In this document: positions 23,916-32,079 of the stretch, one piece after another | Position numbering within the stretch: position 1 is the stretch's first letter | Layout of the letters: every line of letters starts with the position of its first letter | NCBI GenBank assembly: GCA_041605955.1 | Contig: JBFIXI010000042.1 | Location: forward strand, 1 to 36,095 | Length of the DNA: 36,095 nucleotides | Direction of reading: 5' to 3' | From: JAHEJX01 sp041605955 | GTDB taxonomy: Bacteria; Actinomycetota; Acidimicrobiia; Spongiisociales; UBA5794 | Notes under the pieces: generated by a model | The model's database searches: none | Told to the model about the DNA's origin: nothing | What the model saw: only the letters and a program-made list of their open reading frames with translations | Translations under genes and position numbers: made by a program

Positions 23916-25007
23916 GTGATGACATCGCCAACAGTCTGGCTGCAATCCGTCGAGTCGGCTTGTGGCTCCGCACCCAGCTTTCTCTGCGAGCTGGTGTACG
24001 ACCTGAGCGGCAATGAGCGCTTGGCTGCCACCAGCGACTTCCTGGTGAGACCCCTGAGGGTGCTGCTCATCTTCGTGCTGGCGTGGGTGGTCAACCTCGT
24101 GGTGCGCCGCCTCATCGATCGCTCGGTCGAAGGCGTGATCGCGGCCCACGAACGCAAGGAGCAGGCCGAGTTCGAGCCTGCGGAGGACGAGGAAGATGAT
24201 CCCCCCGGAAGATTCGAGACCCTGCGGATCTTGGCTACCAAACGAGCGCTGCGCCTCGCCGATCAAGCAGAGCGCGGCAGGCAGCGGGCCCGCACCCTGG
24301 GCACGGTGCTCCGCTCGCTGGCGGCGCTCGTCATCTACACCATTGCCATCTTCATGGCCCTCGGGGAATTCAACGTCAACCTCGGTCCCCTGATTGCGTC
24401 CGCCGGCATCCTCGGAATCGCGCTCGGCTTCGGGGCGCAGAGTCTGGTCAGGGACTTCCTGTCCGGCATCTTCATGTTCGTCGAAGACCAATACGGCGTC
24501 GGCGACATCATCGATGTCGGCGAGGCGTCCGGGGTGGTCGAAGAGGTGAAGCTGCGAACCACCCAGATCCGTGATGTCAACGGAACGCTGTGGCACATCC
24601 CCAACGGCGAGATCAGGCGGGTCGGCAACAAATCCCAGGAGTGGGCCCGGGCCGTCCTTGATGTCGAGGTGGCGTACGACACGGACCTGGATCACGCCAT
24701 GCAAGTCATGAAACAGGTGGCCGACGGGATGTGGCGGGAGATGGTTCCGAACGCCACGATTCTCGAAGAGCCGCAGATCGTGGGGGTCGAGAACTTCGCC
24801 GCCGACGCAATCGTGCTGCGGCTCACCGTCAAGGTGGAGCCCGCCGAGCAGTTCACGGTCGCCCGCGAGCTGCGGCGCCGCCTCAAGGAGACGTTCGATG
24901 CGGAGGGCATCGAGATCCCCTTCCCGCAACGCACGATCTGGGTGCACAACGTAACCGACCAGGGCCTGGCCGGGGCAGCTCCCGCAGGCGCCTCCGGAGG
25001 CTCCTAG
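23916..25007 (+). CDS. MscS-family small-conductance mechanosensitive channel
   Basis: The protein (363 residues from GTG 23916, or 362 from ATG 23919) has two or three membrane helices (LRVLLIFVLAWVVNLVVRRL, then about residues 130-150). These are followed by the pore helix and MscS signature GILGIALGFGAQSLVRDFLSGIF, and the beta domain (VGDIIDVGEASGVVEEVKLRTTQIRD to WHIPNGEI). The C-terminal alpha/beta domain ends IPFPQRTIW, as in MscS. A charged, probably cytoplasmic stretch (EFEPAEDEEDD) lies between the helices. It would release osmolytes on hypo-osmotic shock. The open frame runs back to 23448, but that is antisense to pncA. Confidence 0.92.
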   Translation: MMTSPTVWLQSVESACGSAPSFLCELVYDLSGNERLAATSDFLVRPLRVLLIFVLAWVVNLVVRRLIDRSVEGVIAAHERKEQAEFEPAEDEEDDPPGRFETLRILATKRALRLADQAERGRQRARTLGTVLRSLAALVIYTIAIFMALGEFNVNLGPLIASAGILGIALGFGAQSLVRDFLSGIFMFVEDQYGVGDIIDVGEASGVVEEVKLRTTQIRDVNGTLWHIPNGEIRRVGNKSQEWARAVLDVEVAYDTDLDHAMQVMKQVADGMWREMVPNATILEEPQIVGVENFAADAIVLRLTVKVEPAEQFTVARELRRRLKETFDAEGIEIPFPQRTIWVHNVTDQGLAGAAPAGASGGS

Positions 25008-26035
25008 CCCGGGCCTACCGTCGTCGCGGGTGGTCCGGTCGTCGAGCCCACAACGAGCGCTGGGGGCAGGATGATGTGGCGCGCCTCGGTCCGGGCTTCT
25101 TCGATCCGCTCCCGAAGCAGCTTGACGCCGGTCTGGCCAAGTGCCGCTGCAGGTTGCTCGATCGTCGTCAGGTCCACCCTGCCCATCCTGGCCACGAAGA
25201 TGTTGTCGTAGCCGGTGACGGACAGATCCCCGGGAACGCCGAGCCCGGCGGCATCGGCGGCTTCCAAGACCCCCAGAGCGGCAAAGTCGTTGGGGGCCAG
25301 GACTGCCGTGGGGCGCGGGTCGCGCTCGAGGAGCGCAGCCATGCCGTCGCGGCCTCCCACTCGCGTAAAGGCGCCCTCCACAATGGTCGTGTGCTCACCG
25401 AGCCCGTGGTGCTGCATTCGGGCCTGGTAGCCGGCGCGGCGACCGGGCGCCCCGGCGGCAACCCCGGGTGAGATGTGGGCGATGCGGCGGTGACCGAGCG
25501 CCACGAGGTGATCGACCAGCATCGCCGCTCCCAATTGGTCGTCGTCGCACACCGTGTCCATCCACTCCGACGCCGCCTCGCGACTGATCGCCACGATGGG
25601 AATCGATAGGGCGGCACTCTCGAATCGCTCGATGGGCGCGACGTTGCCGAGCAGCAGCAGCCCGTCGACGCGTAGCTGTAGCAAGGTGTCGACGGCGTTG
25701 CGTTCCCGCTCGGCATCGAGGAACCCGGAGCTCAGCAGCGCCCGGTAGCCGGCTCCGACCGCCTCTACCTCGATTCCGTCGGCGACGTCGGCGAAGAAGG
25801 GGTTGTGCAAGTCGGACAACACGACTCCGAGCACGTGGGATCGCTGGCGCACCAGGCTGCGGGCCGCGGCATTGGGCCGGTACCTCAGCTCGCGCGCCGC
25901 CTCGAGAACGGCGCGGCGACGCGTGTCGCTCACGTTTGGAGAACCCTGCATCACCAGAGAGACCAAAGACTTCGACACCCCGGCCCGTTGCGCCACGTCG
26001 TTGATCGTGGCGTGTTTGGGACGATGCTTCACCAT
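25004..26035 (-). CDS. LacI-family regulator of the inositol cluster
   Basis: The 343-residue protein has the LacI N-terminal helix-turn-helix (about residues 10-32, ATINDVAQRAGVSKSLVSLV) and hinge region (LRYRPNAAARSLVRQRS). Its periplasmic-binding-like effector domain (about 62-330) carries the usual LGVVLSDLHNPFFADVADGI, HRRIAHISP and PNDFAALGVL..A..AGL phrases. It should repress in the absence of an inositol-derived effector. The start at ATG 26035 is supported by TAGCTT (minus strand, plus 26043-26048) 7 nt upstream; the frame extends to 26071 into the operator. It is the last gene after the inositol operon and has its own promoter. Palindromes of one type sit before it and before iolG and iolB, so it very likely controls all three. 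Confidence 0.92.
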   Translation of the reverse strand: MVKHRPKHATINDVAQRAGVSKSLVSLVMQGSPNVSDTRRRAVLEAARELRYRPNAAARSLVRQRSHVLGVVLSDLHNPFFADVADGIEVEAVGAGYRALLSSGFLDAERERNAVDTLLQLRVDGLLLLGNVAPIERFESAALSIPIVAISREAASEWMDTVCDDDQLGAAMLVDHLVALGHRRIAHISPGVAAGAPGRRAGYQARMQHHGLGEHTTIVEGAFTRVGGRDGMAALLERDPRPTAVLAPNDFAALGVLEAADAAGLGVPGDLSVTGYDNIFVARMGRVDLTTIEQPAAALGQTGVKLLRERIEEARTEARHIILPPALVVGSTTGPPATTVGPG

Positions 26036-26042
26036 CCACCCC

Positions 26043-26071
26043 AAGCTACCCAGGCGGTTGGAACGCTCCAA
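26043..26071 (-). promoter_or_regulatory. lacI-family gene promoter and overlapping operator
   Basis: TTGGAACGCTCCAA at 26058-26071 is a 14-bp palindrome with one mismatch pair. On the minus strand its first six bases TTGGAG form a -35 box 17 nt from the -10 box TAGCTT (plus 26043-26048). A protein bound here would cover the -35 box, so the regulator probably represses itself. Confidence 0.7.
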
Positions 26072-26092
26072 ACGCTATGGGCCCGGCGCATG

Positions 26093-27070
26093 TCAATACT
26101 CTCGATACCAGGTTGCATCCACGGGCGGCGGCTCGTATCGGTGCGCCCAATCCCGCCCGAGCCGGCGGGCCAGCGCGGCCAGCTCTCGAAACCGCGGCCG
26201 CAGCGTCGAGTCGACCATTGCGTCCCGCGCCGCCACCGGGGCGGCGACCGCTTCGCCCCACAGCGCTCGACCGACCATGAAGCCCGAGGCGCCCGCGGCG
26301 CAGGCGATCTCGACCTGGTCGCGAAAGAGCTCGTACGGGTCGCCTCCCGAAAGCAACACCCACGGCACGGACGAGGCCTCGTTCAGCTCCGCACAGGCAT
26401 CCGACCACAGCTCTCTGTCGGGCTCGCGGCGGGTGTCCACGGGGAACTGCACCTTGAGCACCTCGGGGCCGAGGCCTGCCAAACGGCGCACGGTGTCGAT
26501 CACGATGCGCCGGCGCTTGGCCGCGAACTCGGGGCTATCGGCGGTGAGCCCGGCCTGGGTGACGTAGGCCAGCGGCTCGAGGAACAGCGGAATGTCGTAG
26601 CGGGCACAGTCCGCGACGACATCTCGGATCATTTGGTCCTGGGCGTCGGCGATCGGCGAGTCGGGCCTGTAGAGCACCAGCAGCTTGATTCCGGACGCCC
26701 CCAGCCGTTTGGCCTTTTCCACGCTCCAGCCGTCGAGGAGCGACGTCTGGCGCGCCGTCGGGTCGCCCATGTAGCCCTGTGCCTCGAGCGCCGCCAGAAA
26801 ACCGATGCCGCCGGGGAGCGACCGGGTGGCGATCGCTTGCGCCGCGCTGTACTCCGGGTCCAACATCACGGCGGTCGCTTCGGACGCCAGCGCGGCCAAC
26901 AGCCACAACTTGATCTCGGTCAGCCTCGCTGCGGGGACCGCGGCCGGGTCCTCCGGGTCGAGTACCACTCGCATCGAGTCGCGGTGGTCGATGGCGAGCA
27001 CGGTGAATATCCCAGCTGGGCCCGAAGTCGTGGTCAGCCCGCGTACCTTGCCGGGCGTGAGCGCCCTCAT
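26093..27070 (-). CDS. LacD/YihT-type class I aldolase, probable DKGP aldolase
   Basis: The 325-residue protein resembles tagatose-1,6-bisphosphate aldolase (LacD) and sulfofructose-phosphate aldolase (YihT): FTVLAIDHRDSMR near the start, MLDPEYS, GIKLLVLYRPD, LFLEPLAYV, a probable Schiff-base Lys in EVLKVQFPVD, and WVLLSGGDPYELF followed by GFMVGRALWGEA. Its ATG overlaps the stop of iolC as ATGA, so by context it should cleave 2-deoxy-5-keto-D-gluconate 6-phosphate into DHAP and malonate semialdehyde, the step done by IolJ in Bacillus. Bacillus IolJ is a class II, metal-dependent FBA-type enzyme, so this would be a non-orthologous replacement. Function on this substrate is inferred. Confidence 0.85.
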   Translation of the reverse strand: MRALTPGKVRGLTTTSGPAGIFTVLAIDHRDSMRVVLDPEDPAAVPAARLTEIKLWLLAALASEATAVMLDPEYSAAQAIATRSLPGGIGFLAALEAQGYMGDPTARQTSLLDGWSVEKAKRLGASGIKLLVLYRPDSPIADAQDQMIRDVVADCARYDIPLFLEPLAYVTQAGLTADSPEFAAKRRRIVIDTVRRLAGLGPEVLKVQFPVDTRREPDRELWSDACAELNEASSVPWVLLSGGDPYELFRDQVEIACAAGASGFMVGRALWGEAVAAPVAARDAMVDSTLRPRFRELAALARRLGRDWAHRYEPPPVDATWYREY

Positions 27071-28062
27071 TGCTGGGCGGCCATGAACTCGTCGACTTCG
27101 GTCTCGGTCGGGAACGCGGAGGCACATCCATGCCGCGTCACCTCGATGGCTCCGCAGGCGTTGGCGAACCGGGCGGCGTCCCACCAGTCGAGGCCGTTGA
27201 GTCGGCTGCGGATGAGCCCAGCGGCGAATGCGTCGCCGGCACCGACTGTGTTGACGACCTCGACCGCGAATCCGGGCACATCCACGCGGTCGGCTGCGGT
27301 GAGGATGGTCACCCCGCGAGGCCCCCGCTTGAGCGCGACCGCTCCCGTGCCGCCCTCGATGAGCCGGGCCACCTCTTCGTCCAGGCGACCGTGCTCATCA
27401 TCGGGTACCTCACCGCTCGAGATCACCGTCTCCGGGTTCGGCATCAGGGCGACGTAGAACTCCTCTTCGGTTCCGATGAGCACGTCGAGCAGTGGGAAGA
27501 CCGGCCGCAGGGCTTCCCCGAAGGCTCGCGGAGTCGGCCATTCGGTGTCTCGGAAGTCGAGATCCATGAACATCGTCAGGCCGAGGTCGCGGCCCCGCCG
27601 GGCGGCGTGGACCGCCGTGGCCGCACACGTGCCGCGGCTGAAGGCGTTGCCGGACAGCTCGATTGCCCTCACCTCGTTCAGCGGCAGCGCCTCGAATTCG
27701 TCGACAGTCAGGTAGATGTCGGCGGGATCCTCCCGGTAGAAGGACAGAGGGAAGTGCGACGGCGGCTGAACGCCGAGCAACGCGAGCGACGTCAGCTTGC
27801 CCTGCTTGCGCGGGATGTAGGCGGTTTCGACTCCCTCCGACCGCAGGTATCGCAGAACGAAATCGCCGACTCGGTCATCCCCGACCGCCGTCAACGCCAA
27901 GGCGCGTAGTCCGAGGCGGGCGGTACCGATGGCGATGTTGGTGGGGCTGCCGCCCACCATCGCATCGAACCCGGTGATGTCCTCGAATTCGGCTCCGATG
28001 TCCTGGCTGTAGAGGTCCATGTTGGCCCGCCCCAGGGTGACCAGGTCGTAGCGGAATGTCAT
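27067..28062 (-). CDS. iolC: 5-dehydro-2-deoxygluconokinase
   Basis: This PfkB-family sugar kinase (EC 2.7.1.92) phosphorylates 2-deoxy-5-keto-D-gluconate at C6. The 331-residue protein starts YDLVTLGRANMDLYSQDIG, typical of IolC. It has the first PfkB motif (GGSPTNIAIGTARLGL), ALKRGPRGVTI and the second motif VNTVGAGDAFAAGLI with catalytic Asp, then TRHGCASAFPTETEV. The ATG at 28062 is preceded by AGGAG at 8 nt, which rules out the longer frame to 28389. It follows iolD by 64 nt and overlaps the aldolase gene. No DUF2090 aldolase domain is fused to it, unlike some bacterial IolC proteins, which fits the separate aldolase. Confidence 0.94.
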   Translation of the reverse strand: MTFRYDLVTLGRANMDLYSQDIGAEFEDITGFDAMVGGSPTNIAIGTARLGLRALALTAVGDDRVGDFVLRYLRSEGVETAYIPRKQGKLTSLALLGVQPPSHFPLSFYREDPADIYLTVDEFEALPLNEVRAIELSGNAFSRGTCAATAVHAARRGRDLGLTMFMDLDFRDTEWPTPRAFGEALRPVFPLLDVLIGTEEEFYVALMPNPETVISSGEVPDDEHGRLDEEVARLIEGGTGAVALKRGPRGVTILTAADRVDVPGFAVEVVNTVGAGDAFAAGLIRSRLNGLDWWDAARFANACGAIEVTRHGCASAFPTETEVDEFMAAQQ

Positions 28063-28126
28063 CGGGCGGACTCCTGAAGCAGTCGACGGCCGCGCCACAA
28101 GTGCGACTGGATTGCAGCGACCGCCA

Positions 28127-29971
28127 TCAGACCCCTGCCCGTTGGTGCTTCTTCTCCGCTTCCCACTCGGCGCGGGCGAGGCGCACCTGTTCACGATCGC
28201 TGACTTCCGGCACGCCAACTTCCCACCAGGTGCCCCCTTCGGTCCAGGTGTACTCGTCGATGTCCATGACGATGCCGTAGCTGCGATCCGAAGCCTTGGC
28301 GCGGGCCCAGGCGGCCGGCAGGTCGTCGAGGCGCTCCACCTTCTCCGCGGTTGCGCCCATCGCCTGGAGGTGGGCGACGAAGTCCACATGGAAGTATTCG
28401 GTGTGACGTGCGGTCCGCAGCAGGTTGTTGAATTCCTCCCCGCCTGTGTTCACCTGCAGCCGGTTGATCACCGCGAAGCCCCCGTTGTCCAGCACCATGA
28501 AGATGACCTTGTGGCCCGTCATCACCGTGGAATAGACGTCCGAGTTCATCATCAGGTAGGAGCCGTCCCCGACCCAGGCGATGACGTCACCCTCGCCGCG
28601 CGCCATCTTGGCGCCCCAGGCCCCGGCGATCTCGTAACCCATGGTCGAGTAGCCGTACTCGGAATCGAACGAGCCGACGGACTTGCTGCGCCATCCCATC
28701 GTCAGCTCGCCGGGCAACCCCCCCGCGGCGGATAGGCAATAGTCGCCGTCGTCGCACAGCTCGTTGATGACCTGGATGACTTGCGCATAGGCCGGGGAGG
28801 CGGTGGGGTCGCGCTGCTTCCACGAGTCGAGATACTCGTGCCACGCAGCGATGTGCCGCTGCGCGGATTGAAGCCACTCCGTCGGAGCCCGGTAGTCGCC
28901 CAGCTCCGCGTCGATCGCCTCGATGGCGACCTTGGCGTCGGCAACGACCGGCTGCGCCATCTGCTTGTGGGCGTCCCACCGGGCCGTGTTGACCGCGATG
29001 AAGCGCACCGCCGGGTTCTTGAACACCGCCCACGACCCGGTCGTGAAGTCCTGGAGTCGAGTGCCCACCGCGATGACGACGTCGGCGTCCTCCGCCACTG
29101 CGTTGGCCGCCGTCGAGCCGGTCACTCCGATCGGACCGGCGTAGTTGGGGTGGTCGGAGAGCAACGTCGACTTGCCCGCCACCGTCTCGACCACCGGGAT
29201 GGCGCGGCCGACCGCAAATTCGGTCACCGTCTCCACCGCTTGTGAATAGTGGACGCCGCCGCCGGCGATGATGAGCGGTTTTCGGGCAGAGGAAATCGCC
29301 GCCACCGCGGCCGCGATATCGCGCGGATCGGGGCCGGGGCGCCGGATGTAGTGGGTTCTCGGCTCGAAGAACCGCGCCGGATAGTCGTACGCCTCGGCCT
29401 GGATGTCCTGGGGAAGAGCCAAGAACGCCGGGCCGCGGGTGGCGGGATCCAGCATCACGGCCAAAGCTTGCGGCAGGGATTGCAGGACCTGCTCCGGGCG
29501 CGTGATCCGATCCCAATAGCGGGTCACCGGCTTGAACGTATCGGTGACGGTGACGGTCGGATCGTCGAATACCTCCACCTGCTGTAGCACCGGGTCGACG
29601 ATCCGGTGCTGGAAAGTGTCCCCGGCAAAGAGGAGCAGCGGTATCCGGTTGGCATGCGCCGCTGCGGCCGCGGTCACCATGTTGGTGCATCCCGGGCCGA
29701 TGGACGAGGTGGCAATCATGATGCGGCGGCCGCGCATCGCCTTGGCGTAGGCCACCGCCGCCAGCGCCATCGATTGCTCGTTGTGGCCCCGCCACGTGGG
29801 CAGCTGCAGCTGCACGGGTTGGAGCGCTTCGGCGAGGCAGGTCACATTGCCGTGCCCGAAGATGCCAAAGGCGCCGGCGAACACCGGCAGCTCCTCACCG
29901 TCGACGACCGTGTACTGGTTCAGCAGCCACTTCACGATGGCTTGCGCCGTGGTCAGGCGGATGGTCTCCAT
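28127..29971 (-). CDS. iolD: 3D-(3,5/4)-trihydroxycyclohexane-1,2-dione hydrolase
   Basis: IolD (EC 3.7.1.22) is a thiamine diphosphate enzyme that opens the ring of trihydroxycyclohexanedione to give 5-deoxy-D-glucuronate. The 614-residue protein has the acetolactate-synthase-like three-domain layout: an N-terminal pyrimidine-binding domain (FAGAFGIFGHGNVTCLAEAL), a central domain (KPLIIAGGGVHYSQA) and a C-terminal TPP motif GDGSYLMMNSD... ending with Asn in LDNGGFAVINRL. GHGNVTCLAEAL is distinctive of IolD rather than other TPP enzymes. The ATG at 29971 has GAGGAG 6 nt upstream. It is the fourth gene of the minus-strand inositol operon. Confidence 0.96.
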   Translation of the reverse strand: METIRLTTAQAIVKWLLNQYTVVDGEELPVFAGAFGIFGHGNVTCLAEALQPVQLQLPTWRGHNEQSMALAAVAYAKAMRGRRIMIATSSIGPGCTNMVTAAAAAHANRIPLLLFAGDTFQHRIVDPVLQQVEVFDDPTVTVTDTFKPVTRYWDRITRPEQVLQSLPQALAVMLDPATRGPAFLALPQDIQAEAYDYPARFFEPRTHYIRRPGPDPRDIAAAVAAISSARKPLIIAGGGVHYSQAVETVTEFAVGRAIPVVETVAGKSTLLSDHPNYAGPIGVTGSTAANAVAEDADVVIAVGTRLQDFTTGSWAVFKNPAVRFIAVNTARWDAHKQMAQPVVADAKVAIEAIDAELGDYRAPTEWLQSAQRHIAAWHEYLDSWKQRDPTASPAYAQVIQVINELCDDGDYCLSAAGGLPGELTMGWRSKSVGSFDSEYGYSTMGYEIAGAWGAKMARGEGDVIAWVGDGSYLMMNSDVYSTVMTGHKVIFMVLDNGGFAVINRLQVNTGGEEFNNLLRTARHTEYFHVDFVAHLQAMGATAEKVERLDDLPAAWARAKASDRSYGIVMDIDEYTWTEGGTWWEVGVPEVSDREQVRLARAEWEAEKKHQRAGV

Positions 29972-30005
29972 GGTCGGCTCCTCACTCTCAGTCGTTCGCC
30001 CCGGG

Positions 30006-31184
30006 TCAGTCGATCCGCAAGCTGGTCACGGGCTCCCAGGCTCCCGATTCCCACGACCTGATCATCGCGGCAGCAACCGATGCGTTGCCAAGCGCCTGCT
30101 CGAATCCGGGGCTGTGGGGTCGCTGCGCGGTCACTGCGCCGAGGAACTCGTACGCCTCGATGATCTTCAAGTCCTCGTATCCGAGGGAGTTGCCCCCGCC
30201 GGGCACGATGTGTCCCTGATGAGGGAAGGCGTCGCCGGCCAACACCTCGACGAACCCGTCGTTGTGCTGTTCCTCGGGAAGGTAGAGCTGCAACTGGTTC
30301 AGTTTCTCGTGGTCCCATGACGCGGCTCCCTTCGAGCCGTTCAGCTCGAAGGCCATGGAGCTCTGCGGGCCGAAGATGGATCGATCGGCCTCCAGAGTTC
30401 CCCGAGCCCCGTTCTCGAACTCGACGAGTGCGCCCACGTAGTCCTCGTTGGTCACCGTACCGGTCGGATCGTCGGGTGTCCCCCGCTCGTAATGAGTTCC
30501 CGCCCCGGGCCGCGGGAGCGGCCGCTGCTTGACGAAGATCTCGCGGACCGACACGAGCCGGCGAATCGGCCCACTCAGATGCTGCGCCATGTCGATCGCA
30601 TGCGACATGATGTCGCTGAGCGCCCCGTACCCGGCCTTCTCTTGCAGAAAGCGCCAGGACAACAGTCCAAGCCGATCGCGCCCGTACATGGAGAAGAACC
30701 GACCGCGATAGTGGGTCAGCTGACCGAGTCGCCCCTCGTCGATGAGCTGTTTGGTGTACTGGACCAGCGGCGCCCACCGATAGTTGTAGCCCACCCCCGT
30801 GATGACACCGGCACGGCGGGCGGCAGCCTCGATCGCAGCAGTCGCCGCCGGCTCGAGGCCTACCGGCTTCTCGCAAAAGATGTGCTTGCCGGCCGCCGCG
30901 GCCGCTTCGGCGATCTCTTGATGGAGCCCATTGGGAGCACAGATGTCGACCACGTCGACGTCGTTGCGCTCGACCACCTCCCGCCACTCGGCCGTACCGT
31001 GCTCGTACCCGAAGTTGGACGTCGCCACTTCCAGTCGGTCCGGCATGGTGTCCGCCACGACCTGGAGCGCCGGTCTGATCCCCGACTCGGGAAAGTAGAC
31101 CGGGATGCTGCGGTACGAGCGGGAGTGGGCCTGTCCCATCCAGCCGAAGCCGATCAGGCCGATGCGCAGCCGCCGTTCAGTCAT
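30006..31184 (-). CDS. Second Gfo/Idh/MocA-family inositol-type dehydrogenase
   Basis: The 392-residue NAD(P)-dependent oxidoreductase has the Rossmann motif GLIGFGWMGQAH, the catalytic Lys motif CEKPVGL and the substrate-domain D-x3-H motif (ALSDIMSHAIDMAQHL), with GVGYNYRWAPLV before it. It is longer than IolG and more like the IolX/IolW or IolU type; it might oxidise scyllo-inositol, another inositol stereoisomer or an inositol derivative. It lies between iolE and iolD, and its ATG at 31184 overlaps the iolE stop (8 nt). I leave the symbol empty because substrate preference cannot be read from sequence. Confidence 0.88.
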   Translation of the reverse strand: MTERRLRIGLIGFGWMGQAHSRSYRSIPVYFPESGIRPALQVVADTMPDRLEVATSNFGYEHGTAEWREVVERNDVDVVDICAPNGLHQEIAEAAAAAGKHIFCEKPVGLEPAATAAIEAAARRAGVITGVGYNYRWAPLVQYTKQLIDEGRLGQLTHYRGRFFSMYGRDRLGLLSWRFLQEKAGYGALSDIMSHAIDMAQHLSGPIRRLVSVREIFVKQRPLPRPGAGTHYERGTPDDPTGTVTNEDYVGALVEFENGARGTLEADRSIFGPQSSMAFELNGSKGAASWDHEKLNQLQLYLPEEQHNDGFVEVLAGDAFPHQGHIVPGGGNSLGYEDLKIIEAYEFLGAVTAQRPHSPGFEQALGNASVAAAMIRSWESGAWEPVTSLRID

Positions 31185-32079
31185 CGCCATCGCCCACGGA
31201 TGCCAGCTTTCGCAGATACTCGACGCTGGCGGCCGCGTCCGCGTAGGGCCCTTCGCCAAAGGGCGGCTCGGCGGCCAACGACTTGTCCTGCTCGATGACG
31301 TACCACCCTCGGTAGCCCGCCTGCTCGAGCGTTCGGACGACGCCGGCGATCTCCACGTCGCCTTCCCCGAGGCGAGTGAACATGCCGTCGATCACCGCCT
31401 GACGGAATCCCAGCGTGCCCGAGCGAACCCGGGCGGCGAATCCTGCGTCGACGTCTTTCAGGTGCACGTGGTGAATGCGGCTGGCGGCGAGCTGTGCGAT
31501 CGCCACCGGATCCGCCCCTCCCAGGTACAGATGACCGGTGTCGAGACACAGCCCGACATCGCACGTCTCCAGCAGTCGCTCGACGTGGGCGTCGGTTTCG
31601 ATTGCCATGCCCCAGTGCGGATGCAACGCCGTGAGCAGACCTGCGCCGGTCACAACCTCCTCCAACCGGGCGAGGTTGACGAGAAAGACCTCCCACTCGG
31701 CATCGCTCATGTTCACCGAGGTGTCGTACCCGTCGAGGTGGGACGTAGCTCCCAGAACCAGCACGGTAGAGCCGACCCCGGCCAGCTGGTGCGCCGCCCG
31801 CTGCACGTAGTCGAGCTCCTGTTCGATCCGTTCCGGACGGTAGAGCAGGGCCGGGACGAACCCGGCCACGACGTGCAGCCCGTAGCTCTCCAGGTACGCG
31901 TCCAGCTCCCCGGGATCTGTAGGTAGGTACCCGTCCGGGCCCAGCTCGGTGGCCACCAGTCCGGTGTCCCTCATCTCGGCCATCACCCGATCCCGACCCA
32001 TCAGGTGACCCCACCCCGGTGAGCCATCGACGCCCCACGTGATGGGTGCCCCCGCAATTCGATTCATCAGGTCGGTCAT
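31177..32079 (-). CDS. iolE: Inosose dehydratase
   Basis: IolE (EC 4.2.1.44) removes water from scyllo-inosose to give the diketo intermediate. The 300-residue xylose-isomerase-like TIM barrel shows IAGAPITWGVDGSPGWG, ATELGPDGYLPTDP, ALHPHWGMAIET, CLDTGHLYLGGADPV and HVHLKDVDAGFAARV, which together are specific to IolE. The His/Asp/Glu residues in these blocks form the metal site of the fold. The ATG at 32079 overlaps the iolG stop as ATGA, and its own end overlaps the next dehydrogenase gene, so the front of the operon is tightly coupled. Confidence 0.95.
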   Translation of the reverse strand: MTDLMNRIAGAPITWGVDGSPGWGHLMGRDRVMAEMRDTGLVATELGPDGYLPTDPGELDAYLESYGLHVVAGFVPALLYRPERIEQELDYVQRAAHQLAGVGSTVLVLGATSHLDGYDTSVNMSDAEWEVFLVNLARLEEVVTGAGLLTALHPHWGMAIETDAHVERLLETCDVGLCLDTGHLYLGGADPVAIAQLAASRIHHVHLKDVDAGFAARVRSGTLGFRQAVIDGMFTRLGEGDVEIAGVVRTLEQAGYRGWYVIEQDKSLAAEPPFGEGPYADAAASVEYLRKLASVGDGDD

